Part shown: in pieces, positions 10,671-21,037 of the stretch
Position numbering within the stretch: position 1 is the stretch's first letter
How the letters are laid out: the number at the start of each line of letters is the position of its first letter
Origin: Dichotomocladium elegans
Taxonomy: Eukaryota; Mucoromycota; Mucoromycetes; Mucorales; Lichtheimiaceae
Assembly: GCA_025716815.1 (NCBI GenBank)
Contig: JAIXMN010000020.1
Span: 186,001-250,000 of the forward strand
Direction: 5' to 3'
DNA length: 64,000 nucleotides
Notes under the pieces: generated by a model
Told to the model about the DNA's origin: nothing
Seen by the model: the letters and a program-made list of their open reading frames with translations, nothing else
Database searches by the model: none
Program-made: the position numbers and the translations under genes

Positions 10671-12335
10671 TTACCAGGTAGGTCTAGAGTCGTGCTTCGC
10701 CATATCTATTATTCTCCAGCCGCCAGTAACGGAATTGTGAAGATCCTCAGGCTCCCGCGTAATCACAACTGCATATGTGACTTGTTCAATATGATCTTCT
10801 TTGCCAAAGGCAATCTCACCCGTCCGGGCGTTACGGAAGACGATGATCTCCTGAGTGCGGAATGACATGACGAATACAGGAACATCGTTCTCAAGGATCT
10901 TGGCAGCCACCAGCTGTTTTCGTAATACTTTAGTTCATATAGCCCCACTATGCTTTCGAAATAAGCCATCTTACTTCAATATCCCGAAGATCCTGGATCT
11001 TGCAGTCGCTGATGAGGCCCTGCTGAACTTGAGCCTTGATAATCTCGGTCAGGACGTTGTAGGTCTAAAGAAACACCTCAGTTAGTCTTACATATTATTA
11101 ACCCTGTCCTCTCTCCAACTCACAGCTTCAGAACACCAAAGTTTGAGAGTCTCTGAGTCACCCTTGAGATAGGCCTCCAGGACCTCAGGAATGATGTACG
11201 TGCGAACTTCGGTCATAAACTGGTCCATATTGAATGTAGGGTCAATTGCCTGGAAAGCACGAACCGCTTGGGCCTGCTCAGATTCCTCAAACATGGAGCC
11301 TATGCATATCAGCGTAAAAGTTAGAAGGGATTGTGTCCATGCATGATATATTGGTATATTATATGCTTTACCAAAGGTTTCCGATATGCGGTCGGTGAAT
11401 GCACGGGTATAAGATACAAAAATGTTATCTGACTCCTCATAGTTTCGTCGAGCACGGAAGATGCCTAGCAATACCCGTCAGACCACCTCCATAACTAATC
11501 TTCGGCAACAGATCCCACATACCTTGGATGATGGGGCTCTCCTCTTTGAACTTGTTCCAGCTCTCCTTCCATTTGGAGTCCTTGTGAATCACAATGGATG
11601 AGCCAGCATTTGGATCCTCTGCAACTCTGCGCTTGGCTGGGTTGGGATTGGCGCTATCTGCCGCCTGGGCCTGCTCGCGCATCTTGCGGCGAGTCTCCTT
11701 GTCAACGAAACCAGTGTATCGGCCAGTATCGTCTTTCACCACGGTCTTCACAGAATCGCCCAACTTTCCCACGACGGGATTGTTTCTGATTGGCTCAGTG
11801 GTCTTGTTGATATTCTCTGCAGCCTTCTTGAGCCGCTCAGACGTCTCCTTTGCAAATTCGGTCTCGGAAGCCTCCTTGAACGTCTTATTGACAGATTGGC
11901 TGACTTTCTCCGCTGCCTTGGAGATCTTCTCGGACGCCTCTCGCAAACGCTCATGTTGCTCCGCTTGTTGAGCCTACAAGAATCCACATTAGCTCTTTCT
12001 TTACCACCGATCCCACAATTCCGGTCGCCTCGCTCCTCATGCTGTGACTGAGCCACTGTCAACCTGCTAAGGCTCTCCATTGCCCGTTCCATTACCTTGG
12101 CTTTCTCATACATCTCCTTGGCCTTTTTCAGAGCATCGCTCTCCGACACTTTGCCGGATTCGTCTTGAAGTGACTTGACACCCTGCTGAAGTTCCTTGTT
12201 CTTTTTGACTTGTTCACGAATGGTATCCATGAAAACCTTAAGAGGAGAACTGTAATGACGAACAGCCTGAGGCTGTGCACGTGGGACGATGCGTGCACGG
12301 GAGGAGCTTAACAAAAGTGAACGATAGGCGGACAT
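10671..12335 (-). CDS. TIM44: Tim44, mitochondrial import motor subunit
   Basis: Exons 12096..12335, 11523..11973, 11372..11464, 11124..11299, 10975..11064 and 10671..10913, 430 residues, all GT-AG. Tim44 is the peripheral matrix protein that anchors mtHsp70 to the TIM23 channel. The N-terminus is a typical presequence (MSAYRSLLLSSSRARIVPR), followed by a charged helical region (KKNKELQQGVKSLQDESG; the family hallmark for mtHsp70 contact), a Lys/Glu-rich coiled segment, and the C-terminal Tim44-like lipid-binding domain (IDPTFNMDQFMTEVRTYIIP; VTGGWRIIDMAKHDSRPTW). Length matches the family. The gene is in tandem with WASP on the same strand, about 310 bases apart. Confidence 0.95.
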
Positions 12336-12562
12336 GTCAAAGTTAAGCGAACGTGAGGGAAAGGCGAAAAAAAAGAGAACAAAAACTCTGCCCCAACCCC
12401 AGTCAGGTCGGCAAAATGACGTGAAATTCACGCCCCGCTCGTGAAAAAGAAAACGGAGAGGCTGATCTACTTGAGAGAACTATCCTTTCTTCACGGATTC
12501 ACTTTTTTTTTTGGTGGGGGCCGAAGCCGTATATATTTATCACTTAAATATAGTATACCCAA

Positions 12563-13008
12563 TCAGTCATTTGTATCAAAGAAAGGTTGGTCCAGAGTGT
12601 GAGGCAAAGGGGAAAAACAAGTTGCGCTATGGGGTTCTGTCGAAGCACGGGTGAAAGCATCTTCCTGTATGGATTGATGCAAGAGCTTGCTGAGATAGTG
12701 GGAAACCATGAGCGAGAGGAAAGGATTATCTCTGGAAACTATACCCCAATGGGTACATCCATTGGCCCAGAGGACCACACAGAAAATCCGAACGTGTTGA
12801 TCATCTCGATGCCATGAGAATCCAAATGAGTCCAGCGAGTTTACTGCTTTGTAAACCCTTTGGTAGTCCGAATTAGCGAAAAATATAGGACCCTGTATTG
12901 CTTATCAAATATCCCATTTGATGGGCGAGAGAGGAGAAAGTGCTCGACAATTTCGACGGACGCTCCATAGATACGGCATATCAAAGAAGGAATGGTAGGC
13001 ATACACAT
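12563..13008 (-). CDS. unassigned small gene
   Basis: Not recognised. A two-exon model 12845..13008 and 12563..12731 (intron GTAAAC...TTTCCAG, 113 bases) gives 110 residues starting MCMPTIPSLICRIYGASVEI and ending at a TGA. The middle (VEHFLLSRPSNGIFDKQYRV; FSLMVSHYLSKLL-like helices) reads like a helical-repeat protein C-terminus, which suggests more exons upstream between 13010 and 13430, where minus-strand frames such as LFLSHLVSLPLTLVFPDSID are open but do not connect unambiguously. An alternative unspliced frame across the intron (FFANSDYQRVYKAVNSLDSF) is also open and cannot be excluded. Function unknown. Confidence 0.35.
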
Positions 13009-13434
13009 TTGAAGTAATCACTTTGGAATTGGCAAAGCAATATGAGGAAACCGAAACTAAGGTTCTGAACGCCAGGCAGTAGGTTGATAGACCAGAAGAC
13101 GCTACACCGGTCCGGAGTCAAGCTTAGAATGGTTGGGCGGGGATCAGGGGCGGGGCGATGAGTTCGATAGCGGTATCTTCTCGTGGTGAGAAGGCAAAGA
13201 GCACCGTCTGTTGACCAGGGCTCCAACTGCGGAAATGCGTCGATGGAATCTGGAAATACCAAAGTCAGAGGCAGAGACACTAAATGGGATAAAAAAAGAC
13301 TTCTGTACGATGCAGGCAGAGGCGAGATCTCTCCTAAAGCATCGCGCCAAAGTGCAATGTTGAAATTTAGTTCATGCTCAGTCCCAAGGTGAAGACGTTG
13401 GAGGAAGAGCCGAAAAAGAGAAATCACAAAACCT

Positions 13435-15329
13435 GGAACTGACGGAAGCCGCGGATGCTGAGAGACTGTTGCTTATGAGCGTATACAATGCATTGGTCCA
13501 AGAAAAGGACTTTGCAGCCGTTACAATGCCAAAACAAGAACGCAAACAACTACAATCTTGAAAGCAATTTCATTATCTGGAATCATTAAATGTAGCTTGA
13601 GACTCCTGCATCCACCGGCCAGAAAAAAAAAGAAAAAGAATGGCTATCGTCATGTACACATCTTCATGTGCATGGTGTGAGCCGTGTTAACGCATGGGTA
13701 TTTGATTGGTGCCTATATAACAATAATAGTGAGCGCGATATGAAGGGATACAGAAATTGAAGAGAACCATCCAAAGCGAATGAGAGATGGGCGTAGGGAT
13801 ACTCGTAAAGTATGGTGCGCTACCTGCGAGAGTCAACACCCTTCTCCTTGTCTTTGGTTATGGACTATAATGTATATATCGCTGCCACGCTACCGTTTTA
13901 TGAGAGAACCACGATCGCCATATAATAACAAGCGGATATACTCCTTAGGCAGCCTTAGATTACAAATATGATATCCTGCATGAACGTTTTCTGCGGACGT
14001 TCACAGGCATTGCCGACGTCTTAAGATCATCCTCGACAGAGCGCCCACGAATAGCGCATTCAGAATTCTCAAACACATATCATTTAGATATATGTTTAGA
14101 TGTTTGCATAACTTATCTCTCGACGATCTCTCGGAGATGTTTTTTATGCCGCTGTTCAAGCCCAGGACATAATAACGCCATCAATACAACTTCGGGAAGT
14201 TAGTTCCAGCCCCTACAATGCTGCCTTTTCTGATTGCCTTTATTACTCTGGTTATATTAATTTGTTAAATGCCTCTATTGCTCACTCTACATTTACTAAT
14301 TTCTCAAATCTTTGTGGTAAACTTCAATATGACCATTATTTATTTCTTAGATCTGGTATACCGTTGTCTTTAGCTACAATAAATATCATATCTACTCTAC
14401 TGTCTCTGCACTAGCCTATGTCTATATGTCCAAAAAAACGACAATATAACGACCAAATCATACGCACGACATGGCAGCATCATACTTCGGAGGAAGCTAC
14501 AAATCAACTGCAACGTGTGATCAGAAGGGCCTGGTAATCGCAGAGCAATCAGTGATACTGTCGGGTTAGAGGTCAGTTACCAATTGGAATACTAACAACG
14601 CTGACTATGCTCACGGCCGCAACTTCCTGCTGTTGTAGCCAGAACAACCAATCATTTGAGTTACTGACTAAGTTCCATTTTTGATGTTGCGCCTGATGTA
14701 ATGCTCGGCCAACTTTGGGTACTATGGCCAACAAAGGTCGTGACGTACACATCATTAATTCTTTAAATACACTGCCCGCATCGATGACAATATCATTTTA
14801 TGTATTAGAAACAGTATAAAAAAGGGGCAGCTTATCTAACAAGAAAGGGCTTTCATCTACTGAACGCTTCCTCGGTCTAAACTCCGCTCAGTCGTTTTCG
14901 TGCCGTGTTCACGCAGAAATTCCTGTACAAAGAGGCGACAATGGCCATTTGTACAATTGTTGGAGAAGAGGACTGAAAGGATAAAATAAAGGGAAATATT
15001 GATTGGTCGAGCAATCTGTGTTTTACGATACAGTCACGGCAACCTCCAAAGTGTCGTCTATTTTGGCGGATAAACCTTCGCCAGGAATAACGATTTATTT
15101 TGGTGGCAGAAGCGGAAGTAGGGTCTCGAAGATGTCCTTTATTGTATGCGACCTTCTTGTTATTTATACTGTTTTTGCTATCTAAAAATACATAAACGGA
15201 ATACCAGAGGAAAAATGGAATAATCGTTGGGATTGGTTTTCTTGACCGGCAGTGTCGTATAGGTGCCTGCGATGGAGGTGTAGGTAGAAAAGGAGATCTT
15301 TGGCAAACGCTTATGATTGGTCGGATAAT
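13435..15329. other. intergenic, no gene seen
   Basis: About 1.9 kb of AT-rich sequence before the first LTR element. A plus-strand stretch at 13410-13560 encodes a Glu/Lys-rich run (KSQNLELTEAADAERLLLM) but has upstream stops and no clear start, so it is not called. No RNA gene or repeat recognised. Confidence 0.35.
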
Positions 15330-15626
15330 TGTCGTAACACATATTACTCAACCAATCAGCGTTGCCATTTAGTTTATCCTTTTCTGAACACTTCTCCAGC
15401 AATTGTACAAACGGCCATTGTTCCTTCTTTGTAACCAACACCGACCTTTCCCTTTTCTCTCTCTTCTCCATGTATTATTATTAGATAGCAAAACAGTATA
15501 AATATCCAAATAGTTCCATGCAATAAACATCATCTATCTATCTATCTGCGACTCTTATTCTCCCCACTGTTACTCTTGCGTCGTTGCTATTGGCCACGGT
15601 GTAACCGCCAAAATACAAGCACGACA
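15330..15626 (+). repeat. LTR, element 1, left
   Basis: 297 bases from TGTCGTAACAC to CACGACA (TG...CA ends). It contains a TATA-like AGTATAAATATCC (near 15495) and AATAAA (near 15522) plus a (CTAT) short repeat. Confidence 0.85.
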
Positions 15627-15637
15627 ATTGGTAGCTG

Positions 15638-18600
15638 ATGAACTTCGATCCGCCGATGGACAACCCAGAACTCTATAACGATCGTTGCTCCAACTGCGGG
15701 GGCTATGGCCATGGCGCGGATGTCTGTGTTTCCAAACTACCAAAGCGATGCTACAACTGTGGAGGCCATGGTCACGACGAATATGACTGTACGTCTGAAC
15801 AAACCTTGCGATGTTACAACTGCGGGAACGAATATCATTTTGCCCGAGATTGTATGCTACCTACATTACCGAATGAGTACCGGTTCCGACCTATTGTGCA
15901 TTTACGACGACAAAGGGCCCAAAATCAACGCATAAATACGACATTGACCCAGCGAGGGCTACAGCACGAAGAACCTTACGAATCGAAACAAGACGAACAA
16001 GTACCCAGGCTCTTAGCCGACACCAATATGGACGATTTTACTGCAATACAGTACGATGGACAACTCGATGACGATATTCAGTACCTCAACAAATTATATA
16101 ACGCTAGTGAAACCGACCTACCCCTCTACGACCTACTGCGCAATGGGCGTCGGTGCGAGACCCTTTTGGACAGTGGTGCATCCGCAACTTATGTATCACC
16201 TCGTGTGGTGGAGGGTATGCCTTGCACTCGTATCACTAGCCGTCAAGTCCAGACTGCAGGTGGCCACACCCTTAGCATTACAGCAAAAGTTACCTTGACA
16301 CTCGACATCGACGGCCTAGTTCACCAGATCCCTGCATACGTACTTGACACCAAGTTCGACTTAATCCTAGGTCGCGATTGGATCAAACGCATGAAGCCCA
16401 TACCTGACTGGGAGCTTGACCAGTGGCGTATTTCTACCGGTAACAAAACGTATCTCTTACGTCCAAAGTATAACCGTGATATTCCCGAACTCGCATATCT
16501 CATTTCCAGCCGCCAGCTCGAGCGCTTTGAACGCGACAAACAACTCTCCGCCACTTACCTTTGCTATATCCGCTCAGAGGACAGTGAAGCTAGGGCGTCG
16601 GAAGAGAATGCGCACGTCAAGTCCCTGCTCAGCGAGTATGCCGACGTATTCCAAGACAAGCTCCCAGGGTTACCGCCACAGCGTGATGTTGCCCACGTCA
16701 TTGATACCGGTGACGCCGCACCAATTAGCCGACCTCCCTTCAAAATGAGCCCTCGTGAGTTGGACGAATTACGCAAGCAACTCAAGGAGCTGCTTGACCT
16801 TCGACTTATCCGCCCTTCCACGTCGCCATGGGGTGCACCTGTTCTTTTCGTCCGAAAGAAGAATGGTGAAATGCGTATGTGTGTCGACTATCGTGCTATT
16901 AATCGAGTGACCCGACGCAATACCCATCCACTGCCACGGATCGATGAGTGCTTGGAGCGTCTTGGCGGAGCTAAGTATTTCTCGAGCATCGATCTTAAGA
17001 GCGGATACCACCAGGTCCGAATTCACGACGACGATGTACCGAAGACCGCATTCAATACTCGTTACGGCTCATACGAGTTCCTTGTCCTCCCATTTGGCCT
17101 GACAAATGCGCCACCTACATTCCAGAAGCTGATGAACTCAGTGCTCGGTGAGTATCTCGATGATTTTGCCCTCGTATATCTCGATGATATTCTTGTATAC
17201 AGCAAGACCGCCGAGGAACACCGCAAACATGTCCGTCAGATTTTGGATCGTCTCCGTTCTGCACGCCTAGTAGCTAACCCGAAGAAGTGTGAGTTTTACA
17301 AGACCGAGCTCGAGTTCGTTGGGTACCAAGTAACGGCGCGTGGTATTCTTCCGTCACCAGCGAAGGTAAAAGCGATTCAAGACTGGCCTGTACCGAAGAA
17401 TGTCCAAGAGGTGCGACAGTTTATTGGTCTTGGATCTTATTATCGACGATTCATCCGCGACTTTGCGGCCATTGCTTCTCCATTGACGGACTTGACAAAG
17501 GGTACGGGTACGAAACAAAGAGCAATAGAATGGACACCAACATGCCAAGCCGCATTTGACGAACTCAAACGCCGTCTCGTCGATGCCCCGATCCTGCTGC
17601 CACCTAATACGGACTTACCTTTTGTGATCGAGACGGATGCCTCCGATTACGGCGTGGGCGCCGTTCTTCTTCAAGAGGGGGAGGATGGGGCGATGCACCC
17701 CATCGCGTTCGAATCCAAGAAGCTATCATCAGCCGAACGCAACTACCCGGCGCAAGAACGCGAACTGCTAGGTATTTTGCACGCATTGCGATCGTGGCGC
17801 TGCTTCATCGAAGGTCGGCCATATACGATCTACTCCGACCACCTCCCTCTCAAGTACTTCCGAGAGAAAGGCACACCGACTCCTCGTTTAACCCGATGGA
17901 TTGCAGAAATTGAGCTGTACGATCCGGATATACGCTACAAGCCTGGAACTGATAATCACGTACCTGACCTGTTATCGCGCCGGGAGGGTGTCACAAGTAC
18001 ACCCGCCGATCAAACAATGGAGCCCGAGTATCTTTATGCCGTAAAGTCCTTACAAGAGACCGACTGGCCGAAATTCTATGCAAGACCCGAAAACTCATGG
18101 CCGGCCACATACCGCGATTTACTCATTAAGCACCGAGATAAGTTTTCTGTACACAACGATTGCGTATTTCGTAAGGTCAGAATTGGAAAAGATGTCCAAG
18201 AAGTTCGTTACGTTCTTTTTGCTCGCCGCGCTGACCTCGTACAAGAATCCCACAAGTCCTTTGGTCACGCTGGTAACAGTACACTTTATGATCTACTACG
18301 CAAGCGATACTGGTGGCCCGACATGCGAAATGACATAGCGGAGTGGATCGCTGAATGCAAGGAATGCCAACTGGCGGCTAACGCAGACAAGCACATACAC
18401 CATGCGCCGATGAAACCTCTTGAAGTCCCCCCGCCATTCTCCCGTTGGCACCTCGATTTTATCGGCGAGCTTCCTACGACAGCGAATGGAAACCGGTGGA
18501 TTCTCGTGGCCGTCGACTCTGCCACTAGCTGGCCTATTGCAAGATCAGTTCAAGATGCCACAGGAGAAGTTATTGCTAAGTTCCTCTACGAGGAGATTGT

Positions 18601-19437
18601 ACTTCGTTTGGGTGCCCAGACGAAATTGTCACAGACAGAGGCGCCAACTTCATGTCGCAGGTCCTTGCGCATTACACTGGTCGGATCAAGGTACGACATG
18701 TTTTTACTTCGGCATTCCATCCTCGTACCAATGGCAAGGCCGAACGGACCAACGGTATCCTAAAGCAAATGATACGGAAGTACGTGAATGGCAAGATACA
18801 TCGTTGGGATGACTTTTTGGAACCTGCCCTATTTGCTTCCCGTGTACGCAAACATCGGACAACTGGACTTAGTCCATTTTACATGGTTTATGGCCAAGAA
18901 CCTAAACTTCCTGGCGATCACCTCCGACCGTACATAACTATAGAGAAGAATGGTAGCGCACTCACCGACGCTGACGCATCCAAGACCCGAATTGATGCTC
19001 TGCGTAAGCTACGAACTGCCCGAATTTCTGCTGAAGACCGTGTCCGGGCGAACGCCGCTCAAGACAAAGCAAGATGGGATGCAGCGCTAAAACCCCAAGT
19101 TTTTTCCGTGGGCGACCATGTTCTCATGCGTCACGAGAATAAGTTCGGTTTAGAGTATAACTGGAAAGGCCCGTTTCGTGTACTCAAGACAAACCCCGAG
19201 ACCGATATATACCAGCTCGAAGATATGAACGGTAAAACATACAGCTCTTGGGTACACACCGACCGCCTCCGCCCCATTTCCACCAAGAAAAGCACCCCGC
19301 CTACCGACACATGGTATGACCCCACCGCCGCCCGGGCTGCTGAACGCCGCCATCTCGAAGCTGCCGCTGCTGCACGCTCCCAACTGTCTTTCTTGTTCGA
19401 GGACGAACAACATTCTGGAGAGGGGATATTGTCGTAA
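15638..19437 (+). pseudogene. zinc-knuckle + pol polyprotein, frameshifted
   Basis: One frame runs from ATG 15638 to about 18610: three CCHC knuckles (CSNCGGYGHGADVC, CYNCGGHGHDEYDC, CYNCGNEYHFARDC), an aspartic protease (LLDSGASATYV), reverse transcriptase with the YLDDILVYSK catalytic box, RNase H (ETDASDYGVGAVLL) and the integrase zinc finger and first catalytic part. A one-base loss near 18613 shifts the frame; integrase continues (VFTSAFHPRTNGKAERTNG) in the other frame to 19437, ending in the LTR. Compared with element 2, the roughly 300-residue capsid region is absent and three knuckles replace one. Mobilisation would need Gag in trans. The shift could be a real mutation or an assembly error. 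Confidence 0.8.
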
Positions 19438-19690
19438 CACATATTACTCAACCAATCAGCGTTGCCATTTAGTTTATCCTTTTCTGAACACTTCTCCAGC
19501 AATTGTACAAACGGCCATTGTTCCTTCTTTGTAACCAACACCGACCTTTCCCTTTTCTCTCTCTTCTCCATGTATTATTATTAGATAGCAAAACAGTATA
19601 AATATCCAAATAGTTCCATGCAATAAACATCATCTATCTATCTATCTGCGACTCTTATTCTCCCCACTGTTACTCTTGCGTCGTTGCTAT
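19430..19690 (+). repeat. LTR, element 1, right, truncated
   Basis: 261 bases identical as far as I can read to 15330-15590. It ends in GCTAT and is followed immediately by the left LTR of element 2; the last 36 bases of the LTR are not found anywhere to the right. Confidence 0.85.
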
Positions 19691-19943
19691 TGTCGTCGCA
19701 CAAAATTCCCAACGAATTAGAAGGCTCACGACGCCGCAGCACTTCGTGACTAGAATGCTGCGACACTTCGACTACTGCGGCATCCTCTGCTGCGACGCCT
19801 CATCGATTATCACAGATTAGAAAAATATATAAATACCCAACACATAGCTAGCAATAAAGGCATCGAAGAAGTATTCTTTTATTATCATCCTTGCATCCTA
19901 AACGTCCCTACTGGCCACGGATATATCCGCCAAAAAGTCGACA
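19691..19943 (+). repeat. LTR, element 2, left
   Basis: 253 bases from TGTCGTCGCAC to GTCGACA. It contains a TATA-like AAATATATAAATACC and AATAAA. The 3' 40 bases (CTACTGGCCACGGATATATC and onward) resemble the 3' end of the element 1 LTR, showing that the two families are related. Confidence 0.9.
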
Positions 19944-19957
19944 ATTGGTAGCTGATG
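19944..19957 (+). promoter_or_regulatory. primer-binding site overlapping gag ATG
   Basis: AT spacer then TGGTAGCTGATG. The first nine bases are complementary to a tRNA 3' end CAGCTACCA, which fits initiator tRNA-Met of many filamentous fungi (from memory, not checked). The gag start codon (19955-19957) is the last three bases. The same site occurs at 15629-15640 in element 1 and, on the minus strand, at 27689-27700 in element 3. Confidence 0.65.
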
Positions 19958-21037
19958 TATAATACCTCTAAAAACAATCCTGATTACAGTACATCCGCAT
20001 TCAATACCTTCCGCGATCCACTACTAAATAACGACTCGGACGAAGAAGCACAGTCAGCAACCACCCAAGAATCAAGATCTACCGAAGAAAACACGGATAT
20101 GAGCGGCAACAACAACGATCCCACGATGCTCGTAATGCTCGAAGCATTAACAAAACTCCTGAAAAAGAGCGAATCACGAGGTTTCTCGGCGCGAGTACGT
20201 GAACCCGACACGTATAGTGGTGATCGTTCCCTAGATGCGGTCCAGAGTTGGCTACGCTCCGTCGAAAGATACCTCGGCATGTCGAACATGGAGGAGTATC
20301 AGTACTCCGACTATGCAAAAACTCTTCTCCGTGGTGACGCAGAGCGATGGTGGCAGCATCAAGAACAATTTGGCCAAGACTTGGCTAACTGGGTCGATTT
20401 CAAAAAGCGAATGATCACAACCTTCAGCCCAGTTAACGCATCGCAACTCGCCCGTGATCGACTGGCTATGATGGTACAGACGGGTTCAGTGTCTTCCTAT
20501 GTATCACAGTTCCAAAGCATCTGCGTGTCCCTACCATCCATGACTGACGACGAAGCCTTGGACCGTTTTGTCCGCGGACTACAACGCGATGTCCGTCTGC
20601 ATGTGCGTACCCAGCTCCCGTCGACATCTACTGACGCCATTCGCATTGCTCTGGCGTATGAAAGTGCCCAGCTTGCTGAATATGATCCAACAATCCAGAC
20701 CCACCAGGTGTATGGTCAACCGGCGGCCCAGTACAATCAAAGCGCAGGAATCCCAGAGTACTTACGAAGCAATGGTGTAGCACCTATGGACTTGGACGCC
20801 ATTCGTTTCCGTCGAGGAGCCAATAACCAAGGGAACTCATCCGGCCATGGCCGCGCTAACAGGAAAGGCCGAGAGTCTCGTGGGTTTATCGACACAAAAC
20901 AGTGTTACAACTGTGGTGGGACGGGCCATTTGGCACGCGAATGCCCCTCGGCAACCCCAGAGAACCGCCAATCGACCAGATATTCGCAACAACCCAAATT
21001 CCACGGTCACCCAAAAGGCCAAGCGCAGGGGGATTAA
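19955..21037 (+). CDS. Gag polyprotein, element 2
   Basis: 360 residues. The acidic N-terminus is followed by a retrotransposon Gag capsid domain (about residues 70-230: YSGDRSLDAVQSWLRSVERY, DAERWWQHQ, FKKRMITTFSP, SVSSYVSQFQSI) and one CCHC zinc knuckle (CYNCGGTGHLAREC, about residue 315). It forms the virus-like particle and packages element RNA. The last 136 bases overlap pol in the -1 frame. Translation starts inside the primer-binding site, leaving almost no leader after the LTR. Confidence 0.9.
   Translation: MYNTSKNNPDYSTSAFNTFRDPLLNNDSDEEAQSATTQESRSTEENTDMSGNNNDPTMLVMLEALTKLLKKSESRGFSARVREPDTYSGDRSLDAVQSWLRSVERYLGMSNMEEYQYSDYAKTLLRGDAERWWQHQEQFGQDLANWVDFKKRMITTFSPVNASQLARDRLAMMVQTGSVSSYVSQFQSICVSLPSMTDDEALDRFVRGLQRDVRLHVRTQLPSTSTDAIRIALAYESAQLAEYDPTIQTHQVYGQPAAQYNQSAGIPEYLRSNGVAPMDLDAIRFRRGANNQGNSSGHGRANRKGRESRGFIDTKQCYNCGGTGHLARECPSATPENRQSTRYSQQPKFHGHPKGQAQGD

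Larger units (their letters stand above)
15330..19690 (+). mobile_element. Ty3/gypsy element 1, capsid-less
   Basis: Left LTR 15330-15626, primer-binding site 15629-15640, pol reading frame 15638-19437, polypurine tract just before 19430 (CTGGAGAGGGGATAT), right LTR 19430-19690. The right LTR matches the first 261 bases of the left LTR with no difference I can see, then stops where element 2 begins, so 36 bases are missing. Near-identical LTRs imply recent insertion. The internal region lacks the capsid part of gag. No target duplication can be assigned because the right end is lost. Confidence 0.85.

Noticed and set aside
12981..13427. 148-codon minus-strand frame as a stand-alone gene
   Set aside because: No ATG-started domain, hydrophobic low-information sequence; kept only as possible upstream exons of the unassigned gene.
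15178..15329. Minus-strand exon-like stretch (PKISFSTYTSIAGTYTTLPV)
   Set aside because: It reads partly through the LTR and has no connecting exons; coding status cannot be shown.
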